DNA from: Geobacter sp. UBA2189
GTDB lineage: Bacteria > Desulfobacterota > Desulfuromonadia > Geobacterales > Pseudopelobacteraceae
DNA: 64,000 nt
Assembly: GCA_002328035.1 (NCBI GenBank)
Contig: DCVL01000026.1
Location: 62,001 to 126,000 of the forward strand
Reading direction: 5' to 3'
In this document: one piece after another, positions 54,195 through 62,845 of the stretch
Position numbering within the stretch: position 1 is the first letter of the stretch
How the letters are laid out: each line of letters begins with the position of its first letter
Program-made: the position numbers and the translations under genes
Notes under the pieces: generated by a model
The model's database searches: none
What the model was told of the DNA's origin: nothing
The model's input: only the letters and a program-made list of their open reading frames with translations

Positions 54195-55000
54195 CAGCTC
54201 ACCTTTCCTGCTGGAATTGTTTTCTGAACAGTTATGGAACCATCTTTTTTCTGAAGCCTGAAAATCTGTCTGAATTTTTCAATGAGCACTTCCAAAGCAA
54301 AAACAGGAAGAACCTTCTGCCTCTTTATCCTGGAAGGTTCTTTCAATAGTCGGTAAAGCCATTCAAGATTAAGGCGACACCAAATTTCGGGAGCCCTTTT
54401 TACATTACCGGTAATCGCATCAAGCGTACCCCCTATACCCTGGCAGACTTTGACATTTGAAAGCTGATCTCTGTACGTCGCGTACCATTTTTCCTGTCTC
54501 GGAGAACCCAAACCTATAAAAAGGATATCCGCCTTGCTCTCATTAATAGTTTTTATCAGTTCAGGCATCTGCTCATCCTTGACAAAGCCGCTTGAACGCC
54601 CAGCTACTATCAATCCTTTATAACGGTCTTTAAGAATTCCCTCAGCCTGCCTGTTTATCTCCTCAGATGAACCGTAAAGAAAAATGCGGAACCCGTTTTC
54701 CGCAGACAAACGGCATATACGCTCCATCAGCTCCACACCTGGAACCCTGCCAATCTTGGCGCCATGAAGCAAACGAGCCGCCAGAACAACTCCTATGCCA
54801 TCCGGTATTATAAGATCTGCATTTTTGAAAATTTCATACAACTTATCATCTAGCGGTACGGAATAGTTCTTCTCGGGATTAGCTGCAAAAATTGAATTTG
54901 GGTGGTCAGACCTTTTTACAAACCCTGCAATTTTTATTAAGGCTCCATCCATATCTATTGGATCAACCCAGATATTAAGTATATTGAGACGATTACTCAT
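54194..55000 (-). CDS. WecG/TagA/CpsF-family glycosyltransferase
   Basis: The 268-residue protein has the family's blocks: IFAANPEKNYSV, LIIPDGIGVVLAARLLHG, RVPGVELMERICRL, FLYGSSEEI and ADILFIGLGSPRQEKWYATY. It transfers N-acetylmannosamine(uronate) onto a lipid-linked GlcNAc, which agrees with WecB and the WecA-like transferase in this locus. The C-terminal ~65 residues (LLKEPSRIKRQKVLPVFALE) are an extension of basic and aromatic residues used for membrane association. Its start overlaps the heparinase stop by four bases. Confidence 0.92.
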   Translation of the reverse strand: MSNRLNILNIWVDPIDMDGALIKIAGFVKRSDHPNSIFAANPEKNYSVPLDDKLYEIFKNADLIIPDGIGVVLAARLLHGAKIGRVPGVELMERICRLSAENGFRIFLYGSSEEINRQAEGILKDRYKGLIVAGRSSGFVKDEQMPELIKTINESKADILFIGLGSPRQEKWYATYRDQLSNVKVCQGIGGTLDAITGNVKRAPEIWCRLNLEWLYRLLKEPSRIKRQKVLPVFALEVLIEKFRQIFRLQKKDGSITVQKTIPAGKVS

Positions 55001-56817
55001 CCTTTCCCCCTTTTGCTTCCGATGGAATAAAATCTTTTAAAGCGGATTAGTGTTCTAAAACTTGTCGTGTTGCAGAGACCCTTACGATGAGAACGTAAGG
55101 TTGGTGAGGAGATCAGCTGGCCGTATCCAGGAGAGTACCAGCCAATAGGAGGGTTCATCTGTCCCTTGACGAGTTCGAATTCTCCATCAAGAAGTTTTAT
55201 AGAGATACTGTTTCCATCCCTTTGAATAAGCCATTCATCATCCTCTTTTGTGATTGAAGAATCAGGGTGAATATGAAAATGTATTGTAAAATCATGCTCC
55301 CCTGTTCCATTAAATTTATCTTTTACAAAAAGGGATTCATTAGGTGTAAAACTCAATTTCCTTCGATGAATAATGGAGCCATTAATCTGCCGATAGCCTT
55401 CATGCTCGGCTTCTAAAATAATTTTCCCTTCCTCAACAAAACTTTTGTCAAGTTTCGAACTATAAGCTTTATCCCAGACAAATCCTGTTACCTGCACAGC
55501 TTGATCACAACCATCAATAACAACCGTGTTATGTGAACTGGTGCCCTTAAAATATTTTCTGAAATCAGTAACACCGTTATAACGATAGGTTCCTGGATCT
55601 ATAAGAAGATCTGTACCATTTATGGAGAGTATTATTGACAGGGCATCGGCATGGCCATGGTTATACAGAGGCGGCATACCCAGGGAACCATGGTCAAATA
55701 AAAGTCTCAGTTCATTCTCATCTCTCAATACGGTATATCCGGCATTTGGAAAGGTTGAAATTCTGTCTGTAGCTGAGCAAGGTTTGATTCTTTGAGGGAA
55801 GAGTCCTGGTGCAATCGCATATCCGTCATCGGAATCTCCGACTGATGGAAATTTAGAGTATGTATCGCTGACCGATGCCAAGAAGTTTTCCCCAGCGATA
55901 AGGCGTGGTTTCATATCAAGACAATCATAGCTACTGTTTAAAGCCAGAAAATCTAAAGTCAGCCAGTAAATATCCAGTACAAAACGATGATAAGCAAAGG
56001 ACTGCTCTATCGGACCTCCATCATTTAGTATCTGGTGACCAAGTTCCTGTTGTAACAATTCTAATCCAGATTTCAGCCACTGCTTGCCCTCTTTGGAGCT
56101 TCCGAAGATAATCCCCGCAAATACCAGCCCTGAAGCCTCACAAACCGTATGATTACCCAAAGATGAGTAAAGTGACAGGTTGCGTTGCATCCACCAGGCA
56201 TGAGCAAAGATAGCGTCACTTAAGTATTTAAACTCCTGATCACTCAGGTTTTTTAAAATCTTAATGCTATAAAAGAACACCGGAATACGAAGGCCGCATT
56301 CCATCGCCGATCTATAATGCAATCCTTTTAAAAATGGATTTTTTTGGAGCCAGCCCATAAGTTCCTGCCTTGCAAACTCTTCAATTTCTCTCGATTCTGC
56401 ATCATTTGGTTGTTGTAACAGGTATACAAGCAGGGTCGTAATATGCTGTAATCTTGCAGGTTCCCAGACGGCTCTGATATCTGCCTTGGGCAACTCAAGT
56501 GAGATTACCCTCTTGACATCAAGATCAAGGGCATTTTCCCAATTTTTTAATGTTTCCTTATCAAAACAATTATAGAAAAGAGCTCCCCCAAGTATTTCCT
56601 TAACCATCTCTTTATTGGTAGAACCTATAAATTTAGGGAGATTAAGATCGTCAACAAAATTACGAGTAAGACAGGGGACAACAGCAAAGGGTGTTTTCCC
56701 CTTACTTACTGATTTCTTGACTCGCCATCCAATAAGCTTCGTTCTAATACGATGAAGAAGTTCTTGAAAGGAGGCTTTCCTCAGGCGAGCAGCATAAAAT
56801 TTTATTAAATCTGCCAT
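54997..56817 (-). CDS. Heparinase II/III-family polysaccharide lyase-like protein
   Basis: The 606-residue protein has an N-terminal alpha/alpha toroid (about 60-340; NLSLYSSLGNHTVCEASGLV, QSFAYHRFVLDIYWL) and a C-terminal beta-sandwich (about 370-600) with NHGHADALSIILSINGTDLL, IDPGTYRYNG and FRGTSSHNT-like FKGTSSHNTVVIDG. These match the Hepar_II_III family. No signal peptide is visible, so it probably acts in the cytoplasm or uses another route. Heparinase-like genes are common in EPS loci; modification or turnover of a uronate-containing polymer is likely. Confidence 0.9.
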   Translation of the reverse strand: MADLIKFYAARLRKASFQELLHRIRTKLIGWRVKKSVSKGKTPFAVVPCLTRNFVDDLNLPKFIGSTNKEMVKEILGGALFYNCFDKETLKNWENALDLDVKRVISLELPKADIRAVWEPARLQHITTLLVYLLQQPNDAESREIEEFARQELMGWLQKNPFLKGLHYRSAMECGLRIPVFFYSIKILKNLSDQEFKYLSDAIFAHAWWMQRNLSLYSSLGNHTVCEASGLVFAGIIFGSSKEGKQWLKSGLELLQQELGHQILNDGGPIEQSFAYHRFVLDIYWLTLDFLALNSSYDCLDMKPRLIAGENFLASVSDTYSKFPSVGDSDDGYAIAPGLFPQRIKPCSATDRISTFPNAGYTVLRDENELRLLFDHGSLGMPPLYNHGHADALSIILSINGTDLLIDPGTYRYNGVTDFRKYFKGTSSHNTVVIDGCDQAVQVTGFVWDKAYSSKLDKSFVEEGKIILEAEHEGYRQINGSIIHRRKLSFTPNESLFVKDKFNGTGEHDFTIHFHIHPDSSITKEDDEWLIQRDGNSISIKLLDGEFELVKGQMNPPIGWYSPGYGQLISSPTLRSHRKGLCNTTSFRTLIRFKRFYSIGSKRGKG

Positions 56818-57016
56818 TTACAGAACATTTAAACACTTTTGGATTTTTATTCATCTTGATGTAACTGAATTAGTGGATGATTTTAGTCTAGCAGGTGATT
56901 GTTACAGGAAGGGTTCGAACATCTTAAAATCGTGTAATTAATGGGGCAGGAAAACAAAATTGACATTATGACATGGTTCCAGGCGGAATCCAGTCTTTAA
57001 GATATTGAAATCATGG

Positions 57017-57041
57017 ATCCCCGATAAAAGCATTCGGGGAT
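57017..57041. repeat. REP-like hairpin
   Basis: ATCCCCGA and TCGGGGAT form an 8-base stem with a 9-base loop. The surrounding sequence (tggatccccgat...attcggggatgaca) resembles the intergenic GGATTCCCG...CGGGAATGAC repeats common in many bacterial genomes. The rest of 56818-57104 holds no gene. Confidence 0.55.
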
Positions 57042-57104
57042 GACAGTTAGAATTTGCCAAGGCATAGAAGATGAAAAATCTGATTGAGATTGGAAATCGG
57101 TTAT

Positions 57105-57311
57105 CTAATCAGCATCTTTACTATCCGCTTTAGACTCTTGGGTATAAGCGGGCTCAACAGAAACATCTTTGAGCTTTTCAAGTGAATGCTGTTTATTTCC
57201 TTCAAGCCTTTTATAAAGCTCCTCCCGTTCATGCTTGATGGGGTTTTCCGGAAGAGGCTGAGTTCTCATCTGCTGCGCAATTGCGGCGTATCTTTCTTCT
57301 TTTGTTGGCAT
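57105..57311 (-). CDS. Small charged hypothetical protein
   Basis: The start at 57311 follows GGAGGG by 4 bases; the frame upstream to 57350 has no ribosome site. The 68-residue product (MPTKEERYAAIAQQMRTQPL, then KHEREELYKRLEGNKQHSLE) is hydrophilic and probably helical, with an acidic tail. No family was recognised. It lies 50 bases after the bi-domain oxidoreductase, in the same direction and likely in the same transcript. Confidence 0.6.
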   Translation of the reverse strand: MPTKEERYAAIAQQMRTQPLPENPIKHEREELYKRLEGNKQHSLEKLKDVSVEPAYTQESKADSKDAD

Positions 57312-57361
57312 CTTACCCTCCAAAGGGCTTATTTTGTAATGCTTTAGCAATTTGCCATTCC

Positions 57362-59581
57362 TTAAAAGCTTTGTTTAATCTCTTGAAGAGTCCCTGTTTC
57401 AGTTTTAAAGGTGTTTATCAATGAAACAGCTCGGCCTGTAGCCAAAGATTCCATAATCTTGAAAGTTACGAGAGATGCAGAATAGATCTCTTCAAAAGGA
57501 ATAGGAGAATCCAGTCCCTCAATAACTGCGTCAAGAAAGGCATGTACACAAGCTGCCTGCCCTTTATCCTGCCCAGCCAGCTTTTTCTCTTTCTTTTTAC
57601 CCTTGGCGTAAATGCTTACCGCCTTAAAATCATTCAGCACCACGGTGCAGTTGTTGGCATATATTTCTATCCGTTCTTTAGGACAGCTTTTATCGCCATT
57701 TGCAAAATAACATATTGAACCGACTGAACCATTTCTGAATTTAAGATCTATAGTTACGGTATCATTCAGATTGCCTGGAACGGTCATGGCAGAAGCATAT
57801 ACTGAAACAGGCAACGAACCATTAATAAATGTTAAATAATCAACAAAGTGACAGACTTCTCCGATTATTCTACCACCACCTACAAGTGGATTCTGAATCC
57901 AGGAGTCAGGCGGTATTGAACCGGCATTAATCCGGTATACCATAGCCATAGGACCTGTACCTAATGCATCACGAACCATCTCTGAAAGCACAGAGAATCT
58001 TCTATTATAACCAACCATAAGGATTGGTTGAGATGTTTCAAACTGTTTTAAAAATTCGTTGCGAGCAACAGATATGATGTTAAGTTCTCTCTCTGTCAGA
58101 CAAAGAGGTTTTTCAATAAAAGTATGTTTGCCTCTAGGCAGAGCCTGTAGCAGATAGCTGGCATGCGAATCATGCCTGGAGGCCACAAATATCGTAGTAA
58201 TTTTATCATTAAAGATAATATCTGAAGCACTGCTACTACAGAAAGCAAACTTAAAACGATCCCCGACAGATCGCGATCCGGCGCCAGTTCCAGTCATCAA
58301 ACCCACAAGTGATATACGAGGATCCTTCGGTATGTTTGGCAACAAATGACTCTGGGCATATGAACCTGCACCAATAAAACCTATCCCTGCAGGGACAGCT
58401 TTTTTTGGATATTTTGAACTAAGAAGGTTAACAGGTTTAACCTCTCTACAATGTTCCTGCTTATCATATTCAATTATAATCCCTACAAACGGAGTTTTTT
58501 TCTCCATCATCATATCATATGCCGATTCGGCCTCTGCCAGCTTGAAGGTATGAGTGGTCAGATATTCCAAATCAATGGCTTTACGATACAAAAGGTTCTG
58601 GAATGCCTGCATGTTTCGGTTTTCTGTCCAGCGAATATATGCAGCGGGATAATCGTTACCCTTTTCCTCATAATCGGGATCGTAGCGACCAGGGCCATAT
58701 GAACAGGACATCCGTACTTGCAACTCTTTACGGTAATAATACGGATCACGCTCAAACCCTGTGGGAACCGCCCCTACCACAACCACCGTGCCACGCTTGC
58801 GGGCAATGGCTCCGGCAAAATTAATAGGATCAACAGAACTGGAAGCCGCCGTAATTATTACGGCATCACATCCGAGCCCACCGGTTGCGTTATGGATCTT
58901 GCCCTCAATACCAGGATCATCTCTCAGTAATCCCAAATCCAGACATTTTTTGGATGCGGTCTCTATCATCACAGGATCAATGTCAACCCCAATAACATAC
59001 ACTCCTGAAGCCCTCAGAATAAGAGCAGTTAATTGCCCGAGCAGACCCATACCTATGATAGCGCAGTTTTCTCCAAGCCTCAGATCCGCTTGACGTACAC
59101 CCTGCATGGCAATCGCCCCGAGAGTGTTGTAAGCAGCCTGCTTAAGATCAGCGTCCGGTTGCAGCTTTACACAAAGCTTAACTGGCACACTCACATACTC
59201 GGCATGACATGCAGAGAGTCCCGCGCAAGCCACAAGATCGCCAACCACAAAATCTCGTACATCCTCAGCAACTTCAACAACTTCACCAGCTGTAGAATAC
59301 CCTAACGGAGAATAAGCATCTAGCTTTTTCATTACAGCCCTGTAGGTCTGAGTAACACCCTGTGAGCGTAAGGTATCAAACACCTGCTTCACCTGCTGGG
59401 GCCGTTCCTGAGCCTTGGCCAGCAGACTTCCTCGGGCAGTCTTGACCGTACTACCTTCAGTACCTGCGCTGATAAGTGAATAATGATTTTGTACCAGGAC
59501 GCAACCTGAGGCAAGAGAAGGCAAAGGCACCTCAAGAACTTTCATATCGCCGTTTTTCAGTTTTTGGGTAAGTTGTTGCAT
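57362..59581 (-). CDS. Bi-domain dehydrogenase: zinc-type alcohol dehydrogenase fused to Gfo/Idh/MocA
   Basis: The ~739-residue protein starts at 59581 (MQQLTQKLKNGDMKVLEVPL). Residues to ~370 are a medium-chain dehydrogenase (VQNHYSLISAGTEG, YSTAGEVVEV, CAIIGMGLLGQLTALIL Rossmann site). Residues from ~395 are a Gfo/Idh/MocA oxidoreductase (GIGFIGAGSYAQSHLLPNIP, TFIEKPLCLTERELNI with the catalytic-type EKP, GGGRIIGEVCHFVDYLTF). Such bi-domain oxidoreductases lie beside heparinase-like genes in many EPS loci and are believed to act on sugar or sugar-acid intermediates. An upstream in-frame start at 59614 is less likely. Confidence 0.88.
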   Translation of the reverse strand: MQQLTQKLKNGDMKVLEVPLPSLASGCVLVQNHYSLISAGTEGSTVKTARGSLLAKAQERPQQVKQVFDTLRSQGVTQTYRAVMKKLDAYSPLGYSTAGEVVEVAEDVRDFVVGDLVACAGLSACHAEYVSVPVKLCVKLQPDADLKQAAYNTLGAIAMQGVRQADLRLGENCAIIGMGLLGQLTALILRASGVYVIGVDIDPVMIETASKKCLDLGLLRDDPGIEGKIHNATGGLGCDAVIITAASSSVDPINFAGAIARKRGTVVVVGAVPTGFERDPYYYRKELQVRMSCSYGPGRYDPDYEEKGNDYPAAYIRWTENRNMQAFQNLLYRKAIDLEYLTTHTFKLAEAESAYDMMMEKKTPFVGIIIEYDKQEHCREVKPVNLLSSKYPKKAVPAGIGFIGAGSYAQSHLLPNIPKDPRISLVGLMTGTGAGSRSVGDRFKFAFCSSSASDIIFNDKITTIFVASRHDSHASYLLQALPRGKHTFIEKPLCLTERELNIISVARNEFLKQFETSQPILMVGYNRRFSVLSEMVRDALGTGPMAMVYRINAGSIPPDSWIQNPLVGGGRIIGEVCHFVDYLTFINGSLPVSVYASAMTVPGNLNDTVTIDLKFRNGSVGSICYFANGDKSCPKERIEIYANNCTVVLNDFKAVSIYAKGKKKEKKLAGQDKGQAACVHAFLDAVIEGLDSPIPFEEIYSASLVTFKIMESLATGRAVSLINTFKTETGTLQEIKQSF

Positions 59582-59780
59582 GCACGGTGTCCCTGATCCT
59601 TCGAGGATATTCAACCGTGGCAGAATACCTGAAGATTGTTACAGGATGGAGACGGAGAAATGAATGTTTGGTGAACTCAGGTTCCGTAGGGAGTGTACTA
59701 CATCTAAAACTCCTTTGCCTGATCTCACCAGATTGGTAACGTGTGGTGTCAATAGCCAACACCAATCGGTAATCTGCCCA

Positions 59781-61322
59781 TTACTGGACAGGACTGTATC
59801 TAATCAAAGAAGCGGCAATGAATTCCGCAACCGCTTTTATTTCTCCCCGCGAACTTGCTGCCTCAAGCGCCGCCATGTATTCAGACCTTTGTTCGATCCG
59901 AATTACAGTCCAGGGATATCCTCCGGAAGCCAGCATGGCATTCATCAGAAACCTTCCCAATCTGCCGTTGCCGTCAAAATATGGATGGATGTACACAAAC
60001 AGAAAATGTCCCAGTACAGCACGTACGGCTGCATTAGTTTCAGCTTCCAGCAGGTCACACAACTCCGGCATCATGTCGCGGACAGCATCCTGTGACGGCG
60101 GTATATGGGTTGCTCCCCTGATGAACACCCTGTCTGTCCGGTAACCGGCCAGATCGGCAGGCTTCAGAAATCCGACCTCCAGATTGGGTGCGAAAAGCTT
60201 GCGATACCATGAAGCGTGATCCCTGCGAAATGCAGCACCGGGGTTTGCCCCTATCAAAATGCTCCTGATTGTTGCCTTTACCTCATTGTGAGCAAGCCAG
60301 TAACCATGTGCCGCCATGGCGTTCTTCATTTCTGCGTCAGATTCATTACTGTCCGGATTCCAGTTGCCGTTGGCCACTTTCTGAATCAGTTCAGGGGTAA
60401 CGCGATACCCCTCAATTGAGAGGGAGTGGTAGGCATCATTCTGGTAGTTTTCTTCGACAGTAATCATGAACTTTTCGATGTCGGTCGGAAGGCCAGGCTC
60501 TGGCGGGAAAGAGCCCAGAACTGATTCTCGCATAGCTTGCCAGATGAGACGCATCCGCAGAACGTAGGGTGATTGTGCCCTGGTAAACGTCAGGATTGGC
60601 GATGCGACATTAAACGGATTGGATTCAGAGACCACGTACCCTGCGGCCCTCATGGTTGCCAGCAGATCATCCGCCAGATCTTCCCGGCCTGATGCTCGCA
60701 GTGCCCCGGCGAGACGCCCTGCAATCGTGCTATGACCCCCCTCAAGCAGTTCCCTGTTAAGATCCGACGCATCACGTAACTGATGAAGCGCGATCTGCGC
60801 ATCTTGGGGATATGTGGTGAAAAATGCTTCGGGTACGCGAATAAGAGCCATGGGTAGTGATAGGACTCGAATCTGCTCAACAAGCTGGATTTTGGCGACT
60901 GGAGTGAAATCCTTGGCCTTGTAGTCCAAGATCGAACAGTTGTCTGGCAACTTCAGCAGACCATTCTGTCCAAGTGGTGAGTGAATCACGACCTGTTGCG
61001 GCGTTATGGTCTTTCCTGTGTGTAGAAACAATGAGTATTCAGCTGACACATGCCACTGATCGCCAAACCGTTCTGTGCAATAGCCCCGAATGAAGTCACG
61101 CATCGCCGCATACCAGGGGGTACTGTCGCCGGTGTCTTCACCCGGCCGACATGGCATATACCATCCTTTGACAATAGGCCGCAGGAAGCCGTTCTTGACC
61201 AGACTTTCCCGCTGCAGACGGGTAAAGTCTCCAGATTTTATGGCGGTTTTTTCGTTGTCCTGCAACTGCTTCAGGGCTGTTAGAGCTTCGGCAAGCCTGC
61301 GTTGTACCGGCGTTGTGGCCAT
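59781..61322 (-). CDS. Fic-family AMP-transferase with winged-helix N-terminus
   Basis: The 513-residue protein has an N-terminal winged-helix, AbiEi-antitoxin-like region (about 1-75: LQRESLVKNGFLRPIVKGWY), a central part (75-290), then the Fic domain. An inhibitory-helix-type motif SLSIEG occurs near 297, and the catalytic HPYFDGNGRLGR near 445 (Fic consensus HPFx(D/E)GNGRxxR). All catalytic residues are present. Fic proteins transfer AMP from ATP to target proteins; the inhibitory helix would hold it off. GAGGAATGCA precedes the ATG. Its promoter is covered by four 24-base direct repeats, so the N-terminal domain may bind there and regulate its own gene. Confidence 0.9.
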   Translation of the reverse strand: MATTPVQRRLAEALTALKQLQDNEKTAIKSGDFTRLQRESLVKNGFLRPIVKGWYMPCRPGEDTGDSTPWYAAMRDFIRGYCTERFGDQWHVSAEYSLFLHTGKTITPQQVVIHSPLGQNGLLKLPDNCSILDYKAKDFTPVAKIQLVEQIRVLSLPMALIRVPEAFFTTYPQDAQIALHQLRDASDLNRELLEGGHSTIAGRLAGALRASGREDLADDLLATMRAAGYVVSESNPFNVASPILTFTRAQSPYVLRMRLIWQAMRESVLGSFPPEPGLPTDIEKFMITVEENYQNDAYHSLSIEGYRVTPELIQKVANGNWNPDSNESDAEMKNAMAAHGYWLAHNEVKATIRSILIGANPGAAFRRDHASWYRKLFAPNLEVGFLKPADLAGYRTDRVFIRGATHIPPSQDAVRDMMPELCDLLEAETNAAVRAVLGHFLFVYIHPYFDGNGRLGRFLMNAMLASGGYPWTVIRIEQRSEYMAALEAASSRGEIKAVAEFIAASLIRYSPVQ

Positions 61323-61339
61323 TGCATTCCTCGTTCATT

Positions 61340-61435
61340 GCTAGATTAGCATGACTTACGATAGCTAGATTATTGTGTGTTGTCAACGCTAGATTATTTA
61401 GTGTTGTACGGGCAAGATTATTATGCTTGAAATAA
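61340..61435 (-). promoter_or_regulatory. Four 24-base direct repeats over the fic promoter
   Basis: GCTAGATTA occurs at 61340, 61364 and 61388, and GCAAGATTA at 61412: four copies with an exact 24-base period. On the - strand the unit reads TAATCTAGC. The copies lie upstream of the -35, in the spacer directly before the -10, and downstream of the start point, a typical repressor layout. The remaining 15 bases of each unit are only partly conserved (TTnTG...TTG). Confidence 0.75.
61358..61386 (-). promoter_or_regulatory. Promoter of fic
   Basis: On the - strand TTGACA (61386-61381) is 17 bases from TATCGT (61363-61358). The start codon is at 61322. The -35 is a full consensus match. Confidence 0.7.
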
Positions 61436-61498
61436 AAAAAACGACCACTTGGGTCGCCTCTATCCAGGCCGGACGGGTATCTGGCCTGAAGGGGAAAG
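61404..61498. repeat. 95-base direct repeat, copy A
   Basis: From ttgtacgggcaagattatta to ctggcctgaaggggaaag. The second copy is at 62455-62548, the same orientation, with only a few differences and one base of length. The two copies bracket the GNAT/DUF1778 pair. The copy includes the fourth 24-base unit of the fic operator and a Rho-independent terminator. Confidence 0.85.
61431..61456 (-). terminator. Terminator of the GNAT toxin operon
   Basis: On the - strand CGACC, CAAGT loop, GGTCG, followed by eight T and then ATT. It lies within direct repeat A, about 50 bases after the toxin stop. In copy B the equivalent hairpin has a 4-base GACC/GGTC core followed by TCTTTTTT. Confidence 0.65.
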
Positions 61499-61507
61499 TA
61501 AATAGTT

Positions 61508-62026
61508 CTAAGGCGTTACTAATTTAACCAGGTCTTTTATAATCAGGAAAAGATGATAAGGGTCGGTAGGACTCGGCTCAAATCCCCAGTGAAGATACCA
61601 CGTGCGGGCAGCATCATCCTTGGCGTGTACCAGCACAGCACGAATTCCTGCAATACTGGCCGCCTGGACTGTCCGTAGCAGGGCATCTTTAAGGAGCGCT
61701 CGACCAAGACCGGCACTTTGGTGTTTCTGATCAATCGCGAGCCGCGCTAAAATCATCACCGGCACCGGGTGCTGCGCAAGTCCCTTAGAAGCACGGATAG
61801 AAGCTGCTGACGGCTCTACACTGCCAACCACCAAACTATAAAATCCAGCCACGACAGTTGTTCCACGTTCACAGCACACATACGTCTGTGCACTGTTAGC
61901 TTTCTGATTCACCACTGCAAAACGCTGCAGGAACTGATTCAAAGCCGGATGACCGCAGTCAAATAATGCTACGTTGTCACTGAGCTCGATTTTACGAACT
62001 GATTCATAACGAAGAGCAGGAATCAA
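61508..62026 (-). CDS. GNAT-type acetyltransferase toxin (TacT/AtaT-like)
   Basis: The 172-residue protein has a GNAT fold with the acetyl-CoA loop DQKHQSAGLGRALLKDAL near 105 and the catalytic-type Tyr in ARTWYLHWGFEPSP near 145. The N-terminal FDCGHPALNQFLQRFA is typical for toxins that acetylate charged tRNA. The start at 62026 is TTG overlapping the antitoxin stop by four bases, so translation is coupled; an internal start is not excluded. It is paired with the DUF1778 antitoxin. Confidence 0.9.
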   Translation of the reverse strand: MIPALRYESVRKIELSDNVALFDCGHPALNQFLQRFAVVNQKANSAQTYVCCERGTTVVAGFYSLVVGSVEPSAASIRASKGLAQHPVPVMILARLAIDQKHQSAGLGRALLKDALLRTVQAASIAGIRAVLVHAKDDAARTWYLHWGFEPSPTDPYHLFLIIKDLVKLVTP

Positions 62027-62304
62027 TCCAGCACCCCCGGCTCGGTCAATAAAGTTTTCATCCGTGAGTGGGGAGCTTGCACCGGTCGATCAAGTGCACG
62101 TTGGAATTCGTTCCAGTTCGTCCCGTCGAGCTCAAAGCGGCGACGATCAGCGAGCGTCTGATTTGCCGCCGTAATCCCGGCATCAAGCAGAAACTCGCTG
62201 ACACTCTTATGACAGGTACGTGCGGCATCTTGTAGAAGCTGCTTGACCGTTACATTGGCGCGAACATCAATCCGCTCGGTTTTATGAATAGCTAAAGTAG
62301 ACAT
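62023..62304 (-). CDS. DUF1778 (TacA-type) antitoxin
   Basis: The 93-residue protein starts at 62304 (MSTLAIHKTERIDVRANVTV) after GGAGG at 8 bases. A ribbon-helix-helix DNA-binding part (RIDVRANVTVKQLLQDAART, CHKSVSEFLLDAGITAANQT) and a C-terminal toxin-binding tail (NWNEFQRALDRPVQ) are evident. It represses its own promoter and blocks the GNAT toxin. Confidence 0.9.
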   Translation of the reverse strand: MSTLAIHKTERIDVRANVTVKQLLQDAARTCHKSVSEFLLDAGITAANQTLADRRRFELDGTNWNEFQRALDRPVQAPHSRMKTLLTEPGVLD

Positions 62305-62333
62305 GTATTTCACCTCCATCAGGAAATGAAACC

Positions 62334-62362
62334 ACTATACTGTACGGACATTGTCGTGACAA
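62334..62362 (-). promoter_or_regulatory. Promoter/operator of the DUF1778-GNAT operon
   Basis: On the - strand TTGTCA (62362-62357) and TATAGT (62339-62334) are 17 bases apart. The -35 lies in a perfect palindrome, TTGTCGTGACAA (62351-62362), a likely site for the ribbon-helix-helix antitoxin. Confidence 0.65.
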
Positions 62363-62454
62363 CAAAATAAATCATCACCAACTAAGAGCTGCAAGGTGCT
62401 TATCAATTTCCATGAAAACCAAACACTTACAGAAACATTCAGTTCTACCCAGTC

Positions 62455-62548
62455 TTGTACGGGCAAGATTATTATGATTGAAATAAAAAAGAGACCACTT
62501 GGGTCGCCTCTATCCAGCCCGGACGGGTATCTGGCCTGAAGGGGAAAG
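62455..62548. repeat. 95-base direct repeat, copy B
   Basis: It matches 61404-61498 in the same orientation. It begins 21 bases after the RelE-like toxin stop and carries a single, orphan copy of the GCAAGATTATTATG unit. On the - strand it can serve as terminator of the RelE operon. Confidence 0.85.
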
Positions 62549-62569
62549 CAGATCTGCCTTTTGAGCCTG

Positions 62570-62845
62570 TCAGTACAATGTGTCGTGGTCGCCCACATTC
62601 ACCGGGATGATCTCCTGAGCCTGAATCAGGAATTCAAGCGTAATACGGCAGGAAAGATTGATGGAAACTGAATGCAGACCCGAGAGACGGCCTGCAAGCG
62701 GATGCAGCCGCAACGAGGGGTGAAACGGATTCGCTTCCAGAAGTTGCAGAGTTTTCAGATACTGTTTTTCCAGTTCAGGATGACGTTTAAGAAAACGGTG
62801 CGCCCGTTTTTCATACTGTTCGGTAAAAACCAGTAACCAACTCAT
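62570..62845 (-). CDS. RelE/ParE-superfamily toxin
   Basis: The 91-residue protein has the RelE/ParE fold: LLVFTEQYEKRAHRFLKRHP, LEANPFHPSLRLHPLAGRLS, VSINLSCRITLEFLIQAQE, then VGDHDTLY. The ending GDHDTLY resembles the YafQ/YoeB-like GTHDxxY/HxxY endings. It is likely an mRNA interferase. Its start overlaps the antitoxin stop (ATGA). Confidence 0.88.
   Translation of the reverse strand: MSWLLVFTEQYEKRAHRFLKRHPELEKQYLKTLQLLEANPFHPSLRLHPLAGRLSGLHSVSINLSCRITLEFLIQAQEIIPVNVGDHDTLY

Noticed and set aside
56900..56930. GGTTCGAAC, tRNA T-loop-like sequence
   Set aside because: No acceptor stem, anticodon arm or CCA end can be drawn around it.
61404..62548. Integron attC sites around the TA pair
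   Set aside because: The repeats lack recognisable GTTRRRY/RYYYAAC cores and no integron integrase is nearby; the repeat is better described as terminator plus operator unit.
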